From the NCBI GenBank assembly GCA_018894775.1, contig JAHIPG010000087.1:1-10059 (forward strand): a stretch of DNA of 10,059 nt, written 5' to 3'. Position numbers and translations under genes: made by a program. Position 1 is the stretch's first letter. Every line of letters begins with the position of its first letter. A model generated the notes under the pieces. It had not been told where the DNA came from and searched no databases. It saw only the letters and a list, made by a program, of their open reading frames with translations. Positions 1-5,438 of the stretch are shown here, in pieces. This DNA is from Nanobdellota archaeon (GTDB taxonomy: Archaea > Nanobdellota > Nanobdellia > SCGC-AAA011-G17 > VGLX01).

Positions 1-31
1 CGTGGCCACCTGCAAGTATTAGTCCTTTCAT
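1..31 (-). CDS. rmlA: Glucose-1-phosphate thymidylyltransferase (RmlA), N-terminal 10 codons only, partial
   Basis: Reading leftward from the ATG at 31, the first ten codons give MKGLILAGGH, the start of the nucleotide-binding signature of sugar-phosphate nucleotidylyltransferases (normally continued as G-T-R-L-R-P). The enzyme would join glucose-1-phosphate and dTTP to make dTDP-glucose, the entry to dTDP-deoxysugars. The ATG overlaps the rmlD stop in an ATGA, so the two genes are translationally coupled. A GAGGAG ribosome binding site lies at 40-45 inside rmlD, eight bases from the start. Histidine where many short bacterial RmlA have serine suggests the long form common in archaea. Only ten residues are visible, so other NDP-sugar pyrophosphorylases starting the same way remain possible; the rmlD neighbour favours rmlA. 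Confidence 0.8.
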   Translation of the reverse strand, partial: MKGLILAGGH

Positions 32-924
32 TTTATCAGCTCCTCTTGTTTTTTCATTTCTATAAGCGCTTCTTCTACACTTAACAGTTTTGTCTTTAAT
101 TCTTTTTTTGCTTTGCTTACATCTAAACAGCATTTTTTTGGTCTCTTAGCAGCTAAATTTAAGTTTTCACTTACAATTGGTTTTATTAAACTTTCATTAA
201 GCTTGAAAATCTTTGCAAGTTTTTTCCCAAACTCAAACCTGCTCATGCATTCGGGTGATGCAAGATGGTATATGCCTTTTTTGTTTGTTTTGCATATTTC
301 TATGATTGCCTTAGCAGCATTATCAGCAAATGTGGGTGTGGTATATTGGTCAGTGAACAAACGTATTTCTTCCTTCTTTCTTAGTTTCTCTATAATCCAT
401 GTTGCAAAGTTTTGTTTATCCGTAATAGTATTCCATCCGTAAAGAGAGCTTATTCTACATATTACCCAATCTTTACAATTTTTTTTAACCTCTTTCTCAC
501 CAATTAATTTTGTGATCCCATAGTAGTTAATAGGATTTGGTTTATCATCCTCTTTGTAAAGTCCTTTTCGCCCATCAAACACAGCATCCGTGGATATGTA
601 GATAAGCTTTGCTCCCACTCTCTCAGCGCATTTTGCTACTCTGCTAGGTGCTTTTCCATTGATTGCAAGAGCATCTTCTTTAGCTGTTTCGCATCTATCT
701 ACATTTGTCATTGCGGCTGTAAGAATTATATAAGTCGGGTTTTGAGTCTGAGTAAACGTTTTCACTGCTTTTTCATCTCTAATATCCAACTGATTTACCG
801 TTACATTATCCATCTTAAAGAAATGAGAAGCGTACGTGCCTATTGTTTCAAATTCTTTCGCAGACTCTCTAAGTATTTTGCTACCTAAAAGACCACTCCC
901 CCCGATAACTATGCCTTTTTCCAT
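28..924 (-). CDS. rmlD: dTDP-4-dehydrorhamnose reductase (RmlD-like, extended SDR)
   Basis: A 298-residue NAD(P)H-dependent reductase, normal length for RmlD. It reduces the C4 keto group of a dTDP-4-keto-6-deoxysugar, giving dTDP-L-rhamnose in the classical pathway. Visible features are the Rossmann glycine motif GGSGLLG (residues 8-14), the MTNVDRCE segment (72-79) matching the conserved 'T-x-V-D-x-(A/C)-E' of RmlD, the active-site STD (111-113), and the catalytic YGITK (Tyr135, Lys139). The C-terminal part carries the usual substrate-domain RP motif (261-262) before a final helix. It is the first gene of the leftward unit and overlaps rmlA by four bases. No Shine-Dalgarno sequence precedes the ATG, whereas an A-rich/TATA-like element lies about 25-30 bases upstream, so the mRNA may be leaderless. 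Because a C-methyltransferase is encoded across the divergent promoter, the substrate may be a C-methylated ketosugar (NovS-like role) rather than, or as well as, the rhamnose precursor. Confidence 0.88.
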   Translation of the reverse strand: MEKGIVIGGSGLLGSKILRESAKEFETIGTYASHFFKMDNVTVNQLDIRDEKAVKTFTQTQNPTYIILTAAMTNVDRCETAKEDALAINGKAPSRVAKCAERVGAKLIYISTDAVFDGRKGLYKEDDKPNPINYYGITKLIGEKEVKKNCKDWVICRISSLYGWNTITDKQNFATWIIEKLRKKEEIRLFTDQYTTPTFADNAAKAIIEICKTNKKGIYHLASPECMSRFEFGKKLAKIFKLNESLIKPIVSENLNLAAKRPKKCCLDVSKAKKELKTKLLSVEEALIEMKKQEELIK

Positions 925-935
925 TGATAAGGAAA

Positions 936-948
936 TAGTTTTATATGT
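936..948 (+). promoter_or_regulatory. Alternative TATA box in the divergent region
   Basis: The sequence ATAGTTTTATATG, preceded by GGAA, is the closest match in the gap to the archaeal box-A consensus TTTATATA. If used rightward, transcription would start near 970 and give the epimerase gene a leader of about 65 bases. It overlaps the stretch between the rmlD start and its own putative promoter, so use of this site would affect leftward transcription. Candidate only. Confidence 0.3.
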
Positions 949-960
949 AATAAAACTTTT
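948..960 (-). promoter_or_regulatory. Putative archaeal BRE/TATA promoter for rmlD-rmlA
   Basis: On the minus strand this reads AAAAGTTTTATTA: a purine-rich BRE-like run followed by a TATA-like element. The TATA centre (about 951) is some 26 bases from the rmlD ATG at 924, which would place the transcription start at or next to the start codon. The lack of a Shine-Dalgarno sequence before that ATG is consistent with this. It is a pattern match by eye in an AT-rich gap, with no experimental support. Confidence 0.4.
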
Positions 961-1000
961 TACCAGTGTATAGGTCTAGAAACCAAAATAAGGAAATATG

Positions 1001-1014
1001 CGAAAGATTTAAGT
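1001..1014 (+). promoter_or_regulatory. Putative archaeal promoter for the rightward operon
   Basis: CGAAAGATTTAAGT combines a CGAAA BRE-like element with an ATTTAAG TATA-like element. The latter is centred about 25 bases before the ATG at 1035, so transcription could begin at the start codon and give a leaderless mRNA. Only a weak AGGT (1024-1027) could serve as a Shine-Dalgarno sequence. The assignment depends on the organism being an archaeon. Confidence 0.4.
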
Positions 1015-1034
1015 TTGATTAATAGGTTTCCATT

Positions 1035-1511
1035 ATGATGTTACCTGGGATAAAAGTTTATGATATAAAGAAAATACCCGATGAAAGGGGGTTTTTTACA
1101 GAACTCCTTAGAACTGATTGGAAAGATTTTGTGGAAGAGGATAATATTGTGCAAGTAAACCTTTCAATAAGCTACTCGGGAATAATTAGAGCTTGGCATC
1201 GACATGCGAGAGGGCAGGTTGACTATCTCTCTGTTGTGAGAGGATCCCTTAAAGCTTGTGCGTACGATGATAGAGAAGAATCTAAAACAAAGGGGCAACT
1301 GAACGAGATTATTTTAACTGGCGAAAAGCTTCGAATTGTTAGAATCCCAGGTTTTTACTGGCATGGGACAAAATGCATAGGAAATGAGCACTCAACGGTT
1401 CTTTATCTTGTAACAAAACTTTATGATTATAAGAATCCTGACGAAGAGAGGAGGCCATGGAATGACTCCTCAATAATTGATCCCAGAACGGGTGAACCGT
1501 ATGAGTGGTAA
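1035..1511 (+). CDS. RmlC-family cupin: dTDP-4-keto-6-deoxysugar 3- or 3,5-epimerase, divergent
   Basis: A 158-residue cupin with the RmlC order of motifs: DERGFF (16-21), an active-site strand with Arg52 and WHRH (54-57), QVDYLSVVRG (61-70), YDDREESKTKG (77-87), IPGFYWHG (104-111), then the Tyr-rich segment near 124-132 and PDEERRPWND (135-144). These indicate epimerisation of a dTDP-4-keto-6-deoxyhexose. His55 aligns with the catalytic base of RmlC. By hand alignment, the active-site Lys of canonical RmlC is not in place (Asp63 is near there), and 'RGLH' has become 'RAWH'. It is shorter than typical bacterial RmlC (about 180-185) and belongs to a WHxH variant group, so mono-epimerisation or a non-rhamnose substrate is possible. 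It leads the rightward operon, 37 bases before a sugar C-methyltransferase. ATG 1035 and ATG 1038 are adjacent, and either could be the start. No rmlC symbol is given because the activity is uncertain. Confidence 0.8.
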   Translation: MMLPGIKVYDIKKIPDERGFFTELLRTDWKDFVEEDNIVQVNLSISYSGIIRAWHRHARGQVDYLSVVRGSLKACAYDDREESKTKGQLNEIILTGEKLRIVRIPGFYWHGTKCIGNEHSTVLYLVTKLYDYKNPDEERRPWNDSSIIDPRTGEPYEW

Positions 1512-1537
1512 AACGCTACATGTAGATAAGACGAAAC

Positions 1538-1542
1538 AGGAG
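1538..1542 (+). promoter_or_regulatory. Ribosome binding site fixing the C-methyltransferase start
   Basis: AGGAG lies six bases before the ATG at 1549. The upstream in-frame ATGs at 1477 and 1501 lack a comparable site and would add residues before the zinc-binding domain that the family does not have. This places the start at 1549. Confidence 0.75.
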
Positions 1543-1548
1543 AATGTC

Positions 1549-2775
1549 ATGTTAAGAAGAACGGCATGCAGAGTTTGTGGGAGCAAAAAATTGCATAAGT
1601 TTCTCTCATTGGGACCCATCCCATTAGTCAACAAATTTTTAGGAGAAGAGCAATTAAGCAGCCCAGAAGATTTTTATCCTCTCGACGTGTACTTCTGTAC
1701 CAACTGTTATCTCGTTCAGCTCTTAGACATAGTTTCCCCCCAAGTCTTATTCGAAGAATATGCCTATTTAACCGGTGCTTCAGAGCCAATGCAGATCCAT
1801 TTTTCTAAACTTGCGGACGAGGTACTCGAGAATTTTAAACTCAATGAAAATAGCTTAGTTATAGATATCGGGAGTAATGATGGGACACTACTCCAATGCT
1901 TTTCAAAGTTTGGTCTACAAACCTTAGGCATTGAGCCCGCTTCTAATATTGCACAATTAGCAGAAGCAAAAGGCATCCATACAGTGACTGACTTTTTTGA
2001 TGAGGGCTGCGCTATCAAACTTCGCAAAGAATATGGCCCAGCAAATGTGATCTTAGGAACCAATATTTTTGCTCATGTAGACAATTTAGAAAGCCTCATG
2101 CGCGGTATAAACTGTCTGCTGGCAAATGATGGTGTTTTTATTATTGAGGTTCCTTATCTCCCAAATTTATTAAACAACTTAGAGTTTGATACTATATATC
2201 ATGAGCATCTCTCCTATTTTGCTGTTCATCCTCTGGTTTACTTATTCCGAAAGTTTGGTATGGAAATCCTTGACGTGAAACAAGTTCCCGTCCATGGGGG
2301 GTCTATCCGTGTCTTTGTGCAGAGAGCATTAAAGCAGCAATCTCAAAATGTCGATAATTTATTATTAATGGAGCGGAAAGCCATGCTTAATTCTCTCAAA
2401 ACGTATCTGAAATTTGCTGAGGAAGTGGTTCTAGTAAAAGAAAAATTAGTACAGCTTTTGAAAACACTAAAAAAAGAAGGAGCTAAAATAACTGGCTATG
2501 GAGCTCCAGCAAAGGGAAATGTTTTACTAAACTATTGCAAGATCGGCAGAGATGTTTTGGACTACGTTACCGATACAACGCCGTTCAAACAAGGGAAGTA
2601 CACGCCAGGTACGCATATCCCCGTATTTCCAGTGAAGAAATTCCATGAAGAACCACCTGATTATGCTCTTCTCTTGGCTTGGAATTATGCCGATGAGATT
2701 CTACAAAAAGAAAGTGACTACAGAAAAAAAGGTGGAAAATTTATTTTACCAATTCCTGAGCCGAAGGTGATCTGA
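1549..2775 (+). CDS. SAM-dependent sugar C-methyltransferase (TylC3/NovU/EvaC-type, zinc-binding, three-domain)
   Basis: A 408-residue protein starting MLRRTACRVCG, typical length for NDP-hexose C-methyltransferases. Domain order is: an N-terminal zinc-binding domain with four cysteines (C7, C10, C50, C53); a central Rossmann methyltransferase domain with SAM motif VIDIGSNDGTLL; the family's active-site motif YHEHLSYF, whose Glu-His corresponds to the catalytic base region of TcaB9; and a C-terminal C-methyltransferase domain with GYGAPAKGNVLLNY. Such enzymes add a methyl group to C3 or C5 of a dTDP-4-keto-6-deoxyhexose, creating a branched sugar. The neighbours (RmlC-like epimerase, rmlB, and rmlD across the promoter) provide the substrate and the later steps. 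Sequence alone does not decide C3 (virenose, mycarose-like) against C5 (noviose-like). The gene looks more GC-rich in parts than its downstream neighbours. The next gene follows after one base. Confidence 0.9.
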   Translation: MLRRTACRVCGSKKLHKFLSLGPIPLVNKFLGEEQLSSPEDFYPLDVYFCTNCYLVQLLDIVSPQVLFEEYAYLTGASEPMQIHFSKLADEVLENFKLNENSLVIDIGSNDGTLLQCFSKFGLQTLGIEPASNIAQLAEAKGIHTVTDFFDEGCAIKLRKEYGPANVILGTNIFAHVDNLESLMRGINCLLANDGVFIIEVPYLPNLLNNLEFDTIYHEHLSYFAVHPLVYLFRKFGMEILDVKQVPVHGGSIRVFVQRALKQQSQNVDNLLLMERKAMLNSLKTYLKFAEEVVLVKEKLVQLLKTLKKEGAKITGYGAPAKGNVLLNYCKIGRDVLDYVTDTTPFKQGKYTPGTHIPVFPVKKFHEEPPDYALLLAWNYADEILQKESDYRKKGGKFILPIPEPKVI

Positions 2776-2776
2776 A

Positions 2777-3565
2777 ATGAAAAAGTCGATTTCATGGGCC
2801 TTTAAGAGGGCTAGAGAGATTATTCGTGAGGAGGGCATAATAATACTTGCTAAGAAATCTTTAAACTATGCAAAACAAAAGCTAAAAGATTTCATTTTTC
2901 CACCTTTCGTTCCTCTATACGTTTTTCTCAAAATTAAAAAGCTTAATAAAAATATAAATAGTTTGGAAAAATTGGTTGATAGTGGATATAATGATATTCC
3001 AAGAGTCATTCAACCCCAGCAACTTCAAATTGAGATTTTAGAACTACTAAGAATATTAGGTAAGATGAAGCCAAAAACCGTTCTTGAAATAGGCACAGCT
3101 AATGGTGGCGCTCTGTTTTTGTTCTCTCGTATATCATCTAAAGATGCTACTATAATAAGCCTTGATTTGCCTGAGGATCTTGGTGGAGCTTATCTTAAAT
3201 GGAGAGTGCCTATGTACAAATCTTTTGCTTTAAATGACCAAAAAATCTATCCAATTAGAGCTGATTCTCATAGTCAAAAGACTTTAGAGAGGATTATGGC
3301 TATTTTAGATGGTAGAGAGATTGATTTTCTATTTATAGATGGAGACCACTCCTATAACGGGGTTAAAAAGGATTTTAAAATGTATAGCCCTTTAGTAAAG
3401 GAGAGGGGCATAATAGCTTTTCATGATATAGTTCCGGGGCCAAAGGAGAATGTTGGAGGCGTTCCAGAGTTTTGGAGCGAGATCAAAGGAAAATATGATA
3501 GTAAGGAAATAGTGAAAGATTGGAATAATGGGATTGGGTATGGTATAGGTTGGGTGATTAAATGA
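2777..3565 (+). CDS. Class I SAM methyltransferase (Methyltransf_24/CmcI-like), probable sugar O-methyltransferase
   Basis: A 262-residue protein. Residues 1-70 are basic and helical, including FKRAREIIREEG (9-20), an N-terminal pattern seen in several polysaccharide-locus enzymes and probably membrane-associating. They precede a Rossmann methyltransferase domain with SAM motif VLEIGTANGG (102-111), an acidic residue ending the second strand (SLDLPED), then IDGDHSYNGVKKDF and IIAFHDI, where the Asp/His residues resemble the metal or catalytic site of Methyltransf_24 and cephalosporin-hydroxylase-like proteins. Those families methylate hydroxyls on sugars or small molecules. A strong AGGTGAT ribosome binding site (2765-2771) overlaps the end of the C-methyltransferase gene and supports ATG 2777. 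Its stop overlaps rmlB in ATGA. Position between a sugar C-methyltransferase and rmlB suggests it O-methylates the same deoxysugar, free or after transfer; the target hydroxyl cannot be told. Confidence 0.78.
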   Translation: MKKSISWAFKRAREIIREEGIIILAKKSLNYAKQKLKDFIFPPFVPLYVFLKIKKLNKNINSLEKLVDSGYNDIPRVIQPQQLQIEILELLRILGKMKPKTVLEIGTANGGALFLFSRISSKDATIISLDLPEDLGGAYLKWRVPMYKSFALNDQKIYPIRADSHSQKTLERIMAILDGREIDFLFIDGDHSYNGVKKDFKMYSPLVKERGIIAFHDIVPGPKENVGGVPEFWSEIKGKYDSKEIVKDWNNGIGYGIGWVIK

Positions 3566-4527
3566 AAATAATGGTAACAGGAGGAGCAGGTTTTATTGGA
3601 TCAAATTTCATTCGTTATTTACTCGAAAAATATGATGATGTTGAGATAATAAATTACGATAAGTTAACTTATGCCGGGAATTTGAATAATCTAAGAGATG
3701 TTGAGGATAATCGCAGATACAACTTTGTCAGGGGAGATATATGTGATAACGAATTAGTTGAGAAAATAATTAAGAAAAATGAAGTGGAACAACTGATAAA
3801 CTTTGCTGCTGAGAGTCATGTAGATAGGAGTATTACAGGACCAGAGCATTTCGTCAAAACAGATATTTTTGGTACTTTTACTTTGCTTGATGCATGCAGA
3901 AAATATAATGTAAAAAAGTATATTCAAATCTCTACAGATGAAGTATACGGCTCTATAGAAAAAGGTTCATTTGAAGAAACAGACCCACTTAACCCCAGCT
4001 CACCGTATTCCGCAAGTAAAGCAAGTGCTGATATGATTGTTAATTCCTACTATATAACTTACGGTTTGCCAGTGAAAATTACACGGAGTACAAATAATTT
4101 CGGTCCTTATCAATACCCAGAAAAACTTATTCCATCCTTCATTATAAACGCGCTCATGGATAAACCCCTTCCATTATACGGTGATGGTCTGAACGTAAGA
4201 GATTGGCTATACGTAGAAGATAACTGTGAAGCGATAGATGTTGTCATGCAGAAAGGAAAAAACGGAGAAGTTTATAATATCGGTTCTGGTAATGAGAAAA
4301 CAAATATTGATATCACAAAACTAATTCTTAAAGCGCTGAGTAAAAAGGAAAGTTTAATTCATTATGTAAAGGACAGACCAGGGCATGATAGACGTTATAG
4401 TTTAGATGTTACTAAAATCAAAAATTTAGGCTGGAAACCAAGGCATAGATTTGAAGATGCAATGCGCAAAACAATAAAGTGGTATGCGAACAATAGATGG
4501 TGGTGGGAGTCGATTGAGGGAAAATGA
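3562..4527 (+). CDS. rmlB: dTDP-glucose 4,6-dehydratase (RmlB)
   Basis: A 321-residue extended SDR, of the length usual for this enzyme. It converts dTDP-glucose to dTDP-4-keto-6-deoxyglucose using tightly bound NAD+. Signatures are TGGAGFIG (6-13) for NAD binding, NYDKLTYAGN (31-40) typical of RmlB, AAESHVDRS (82-90), the active-site STDEVYG (124-130) in which Asp126 and Glu127 act in water elimination, SPYSASKAS (147-155) with Tyr149 and Lys153, and RSTNNFGPYQYPEKL (175-189). All catalytic residues are present, so it should be active. GGTGAT (3553-3558) lies three bases before the ATG, which overlaps the stop of the methyltransferase gene. It in turn overlaps the following glycosyltransferase gene by ATGA. 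This is the committed branch enzyme for all dTDP-6-deoxyhexoses predicted here. Confidence 0.95.
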   Translation: MKIMVTGGAGFIGSNFIRYLLEKYDDVEIINYDKLTYAGNLNNLRDVEDNRRYNFVRGDICDNELVEKIIKKNEVEQLINFAAESHVDRSITGPEHFVKTDIFGTFTLLDACRKYNVKKYIQISTDEVYGSIEKGSFEETDPLNPSSPYSASKASADMIVNSYYITYGLPVKITRSTNNFGPYQYPEKLIPSFIINALMDKPLPLYGDGLNVRDWLYVEDNCEAIDVVMQKGKNGEVYNIGSGNEKTNIDITKLILKALSKKESLIHYVKDRPGHDRRYSLDVTKIKNLGWKPRHRFEDAMRKTIKWYANNRWWWESIEGK

Positions 4528-5420
4528 AGTATCCTAAAGTTTCCATAATAATACTCAACTTTAACGGCGTAAAAGACACTATTGAATGTATAGAGTCTCT
4601 AAAAAAGATAACCTATCCCGATTATGAGATTATAGTTGTAGATAATAAGTCTGCAGGGAACGATGTAAATATTTTGAAGGAATGGTTCAGTAACATACAT
4701 GTAATTGCAAATGATAAGAATTACGGTTATGCGGAAGGAAATAACATAGGTATTCGATATTCAATTAAAAACCAAAATCCTGAATATATTCTTATTCTTA
4801 ATAACGATACTGTGGTTGCTAAAGACTTCTTAGAAGAATTAGTAAAAGTAGCGGAAAGTGATGAAAACATTAGTACTGTTAGTTCACTTGAGTATAGGTA
4901 CGAAACGAATAAGCTGACCATTCCAGAGAAGAAACCAAACTTATGGACTTGGGAAGGAAAGCCTGTAGATATAAGGAAAGCGGATGACAAACTTGAATGT
5001 TTTCATATGGAGTTTGTTATGTTAGTAAAAACTGAGGTATTTAAAAAAATTGGATTATACGATTCGAGATTATTTTTTGGTGCTGACGGATATGATTGGT
5101 GGTACAGAAATAAAAATGCTGGCTATAAAATAGTTTGTGCACTAAAATCAAAGATATGGCATAAAGCATCCCCAACATCATCAAAATTTCCAGAAGTACG
5201 TCTGTACCATAGTATTCGTGGAGGGCTTTTGGTTGAAAAGAAGCATGGTAATTTCTTCCAATTTACTTTTTTTATACTTTATTATCTTATCGTCAAATTC
5301 GGTTATCTATGCAAAACCATTATAATAGGGGAGTATTGTAACACTGGACGAACAAAAAGTTATTTATTAAAAAGACTTATTCGGGGGATAATAGATGGAC
5401 TCCTAATCAATAAAAAATGA
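4524..5420 (+). CDS. Family 2 (GT-A) glycosyltransferase, rhamnosyltransferase-like
   Basis: A 298-residue protein with the GT2 fold. It opens with VSIIILNFNG (6-15), followed by EIIVVDNKS (35-43) for nucleotide binding, NYGYAEGNNIGI (66-77) typical of WbbL-like rhamnosyltransferases, and a DXD-equivalent LNNDT (92-96). FFGADGYDWWYR (184-195) replaces the usual 'E-D-x-D-x-x-x-R' acceptor-site motif, with Asp188 and Asp191 acidic. A hydrophobic stretch (about 244-268) followed by a basic tail suggests attachment to the inner face of the membrane. It is the last gene of the rightward operon and overlaps rmlB by four bases, so the likely donor is the dTDP-deoxysugar made by this cluster (rhamnose or a methylated relative). 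Donor and acceptor cannot be proved from sequence. GAGGG at 4516-4520 is the probable ribosome binding site. Confidence 0.85.
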   Translation: MKYPKVSIIILNFNGVKDTIECIESLKKITYPDYEIIVVDNKSAGNDVNILKEWFSNIHVIANDKNYGYAEGNNIGIRYSIKNQNPEYILILNNDTVVAKDFLEELVKVAESDENISTVSSLEYRYETNKLTIPEKKPNLWTWEGKPVDIRKADDKLECFHMEFVMLVKTEVFKKIGLYDSRLFFGADGYDWWYRNKNAGYKIVCALKSKIWHKASPTSSKFPEVRLYHSIRGGLLVEKKHGNFFQFTFFILYYLIVKFGYLCKTIIIGEYCNTGRTKSYLLKRLIRGIIDGLLINKK

Positions 5421-5438
5421 GTATATCATCCATCTTTT
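5412..5438. terminator. Possible bidirectional T-tract termination zone between convergent operons
   Basis: Only five bases separate the two facing stop codons. Leftward transcripts run into six Ts (A6 at 5412-5417 on the plus strand) just after their stop. Rightward transcripts meet CTTTTTG (T5 at 5434-5438) about 15 bases after theirs. There is no convincing GC stem, so an archaeal-type T-rich terminator is the more natural reading. Each signal would lie within the neighbouring coding sequence. Confidence 0.3.

Noticed and set aside
113..442. Open frame antisense to rmlD (109 codons)
   Set aside because: It is a shadow of a strongly supported RmlD coding sequence, with no ribosome binding site or recognisable domain.
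1477..1548. Upstream in-frame ATGs (1477, 1501) as starts of the C-methyltransferase
   Set aside because: They overlap the epimerase gene or add 16-24 residues before the zinc-binding domain, and only ATG 1549 has a well-spaced AGGAG.
5417..5429. Short palindrome ATGA-GTATA-TCAT as a hairpin terminator or operator
   Set aside because: It arises mostly because two convergent TGA stops mirror each other; a four-base AT-rich stem is too weak.
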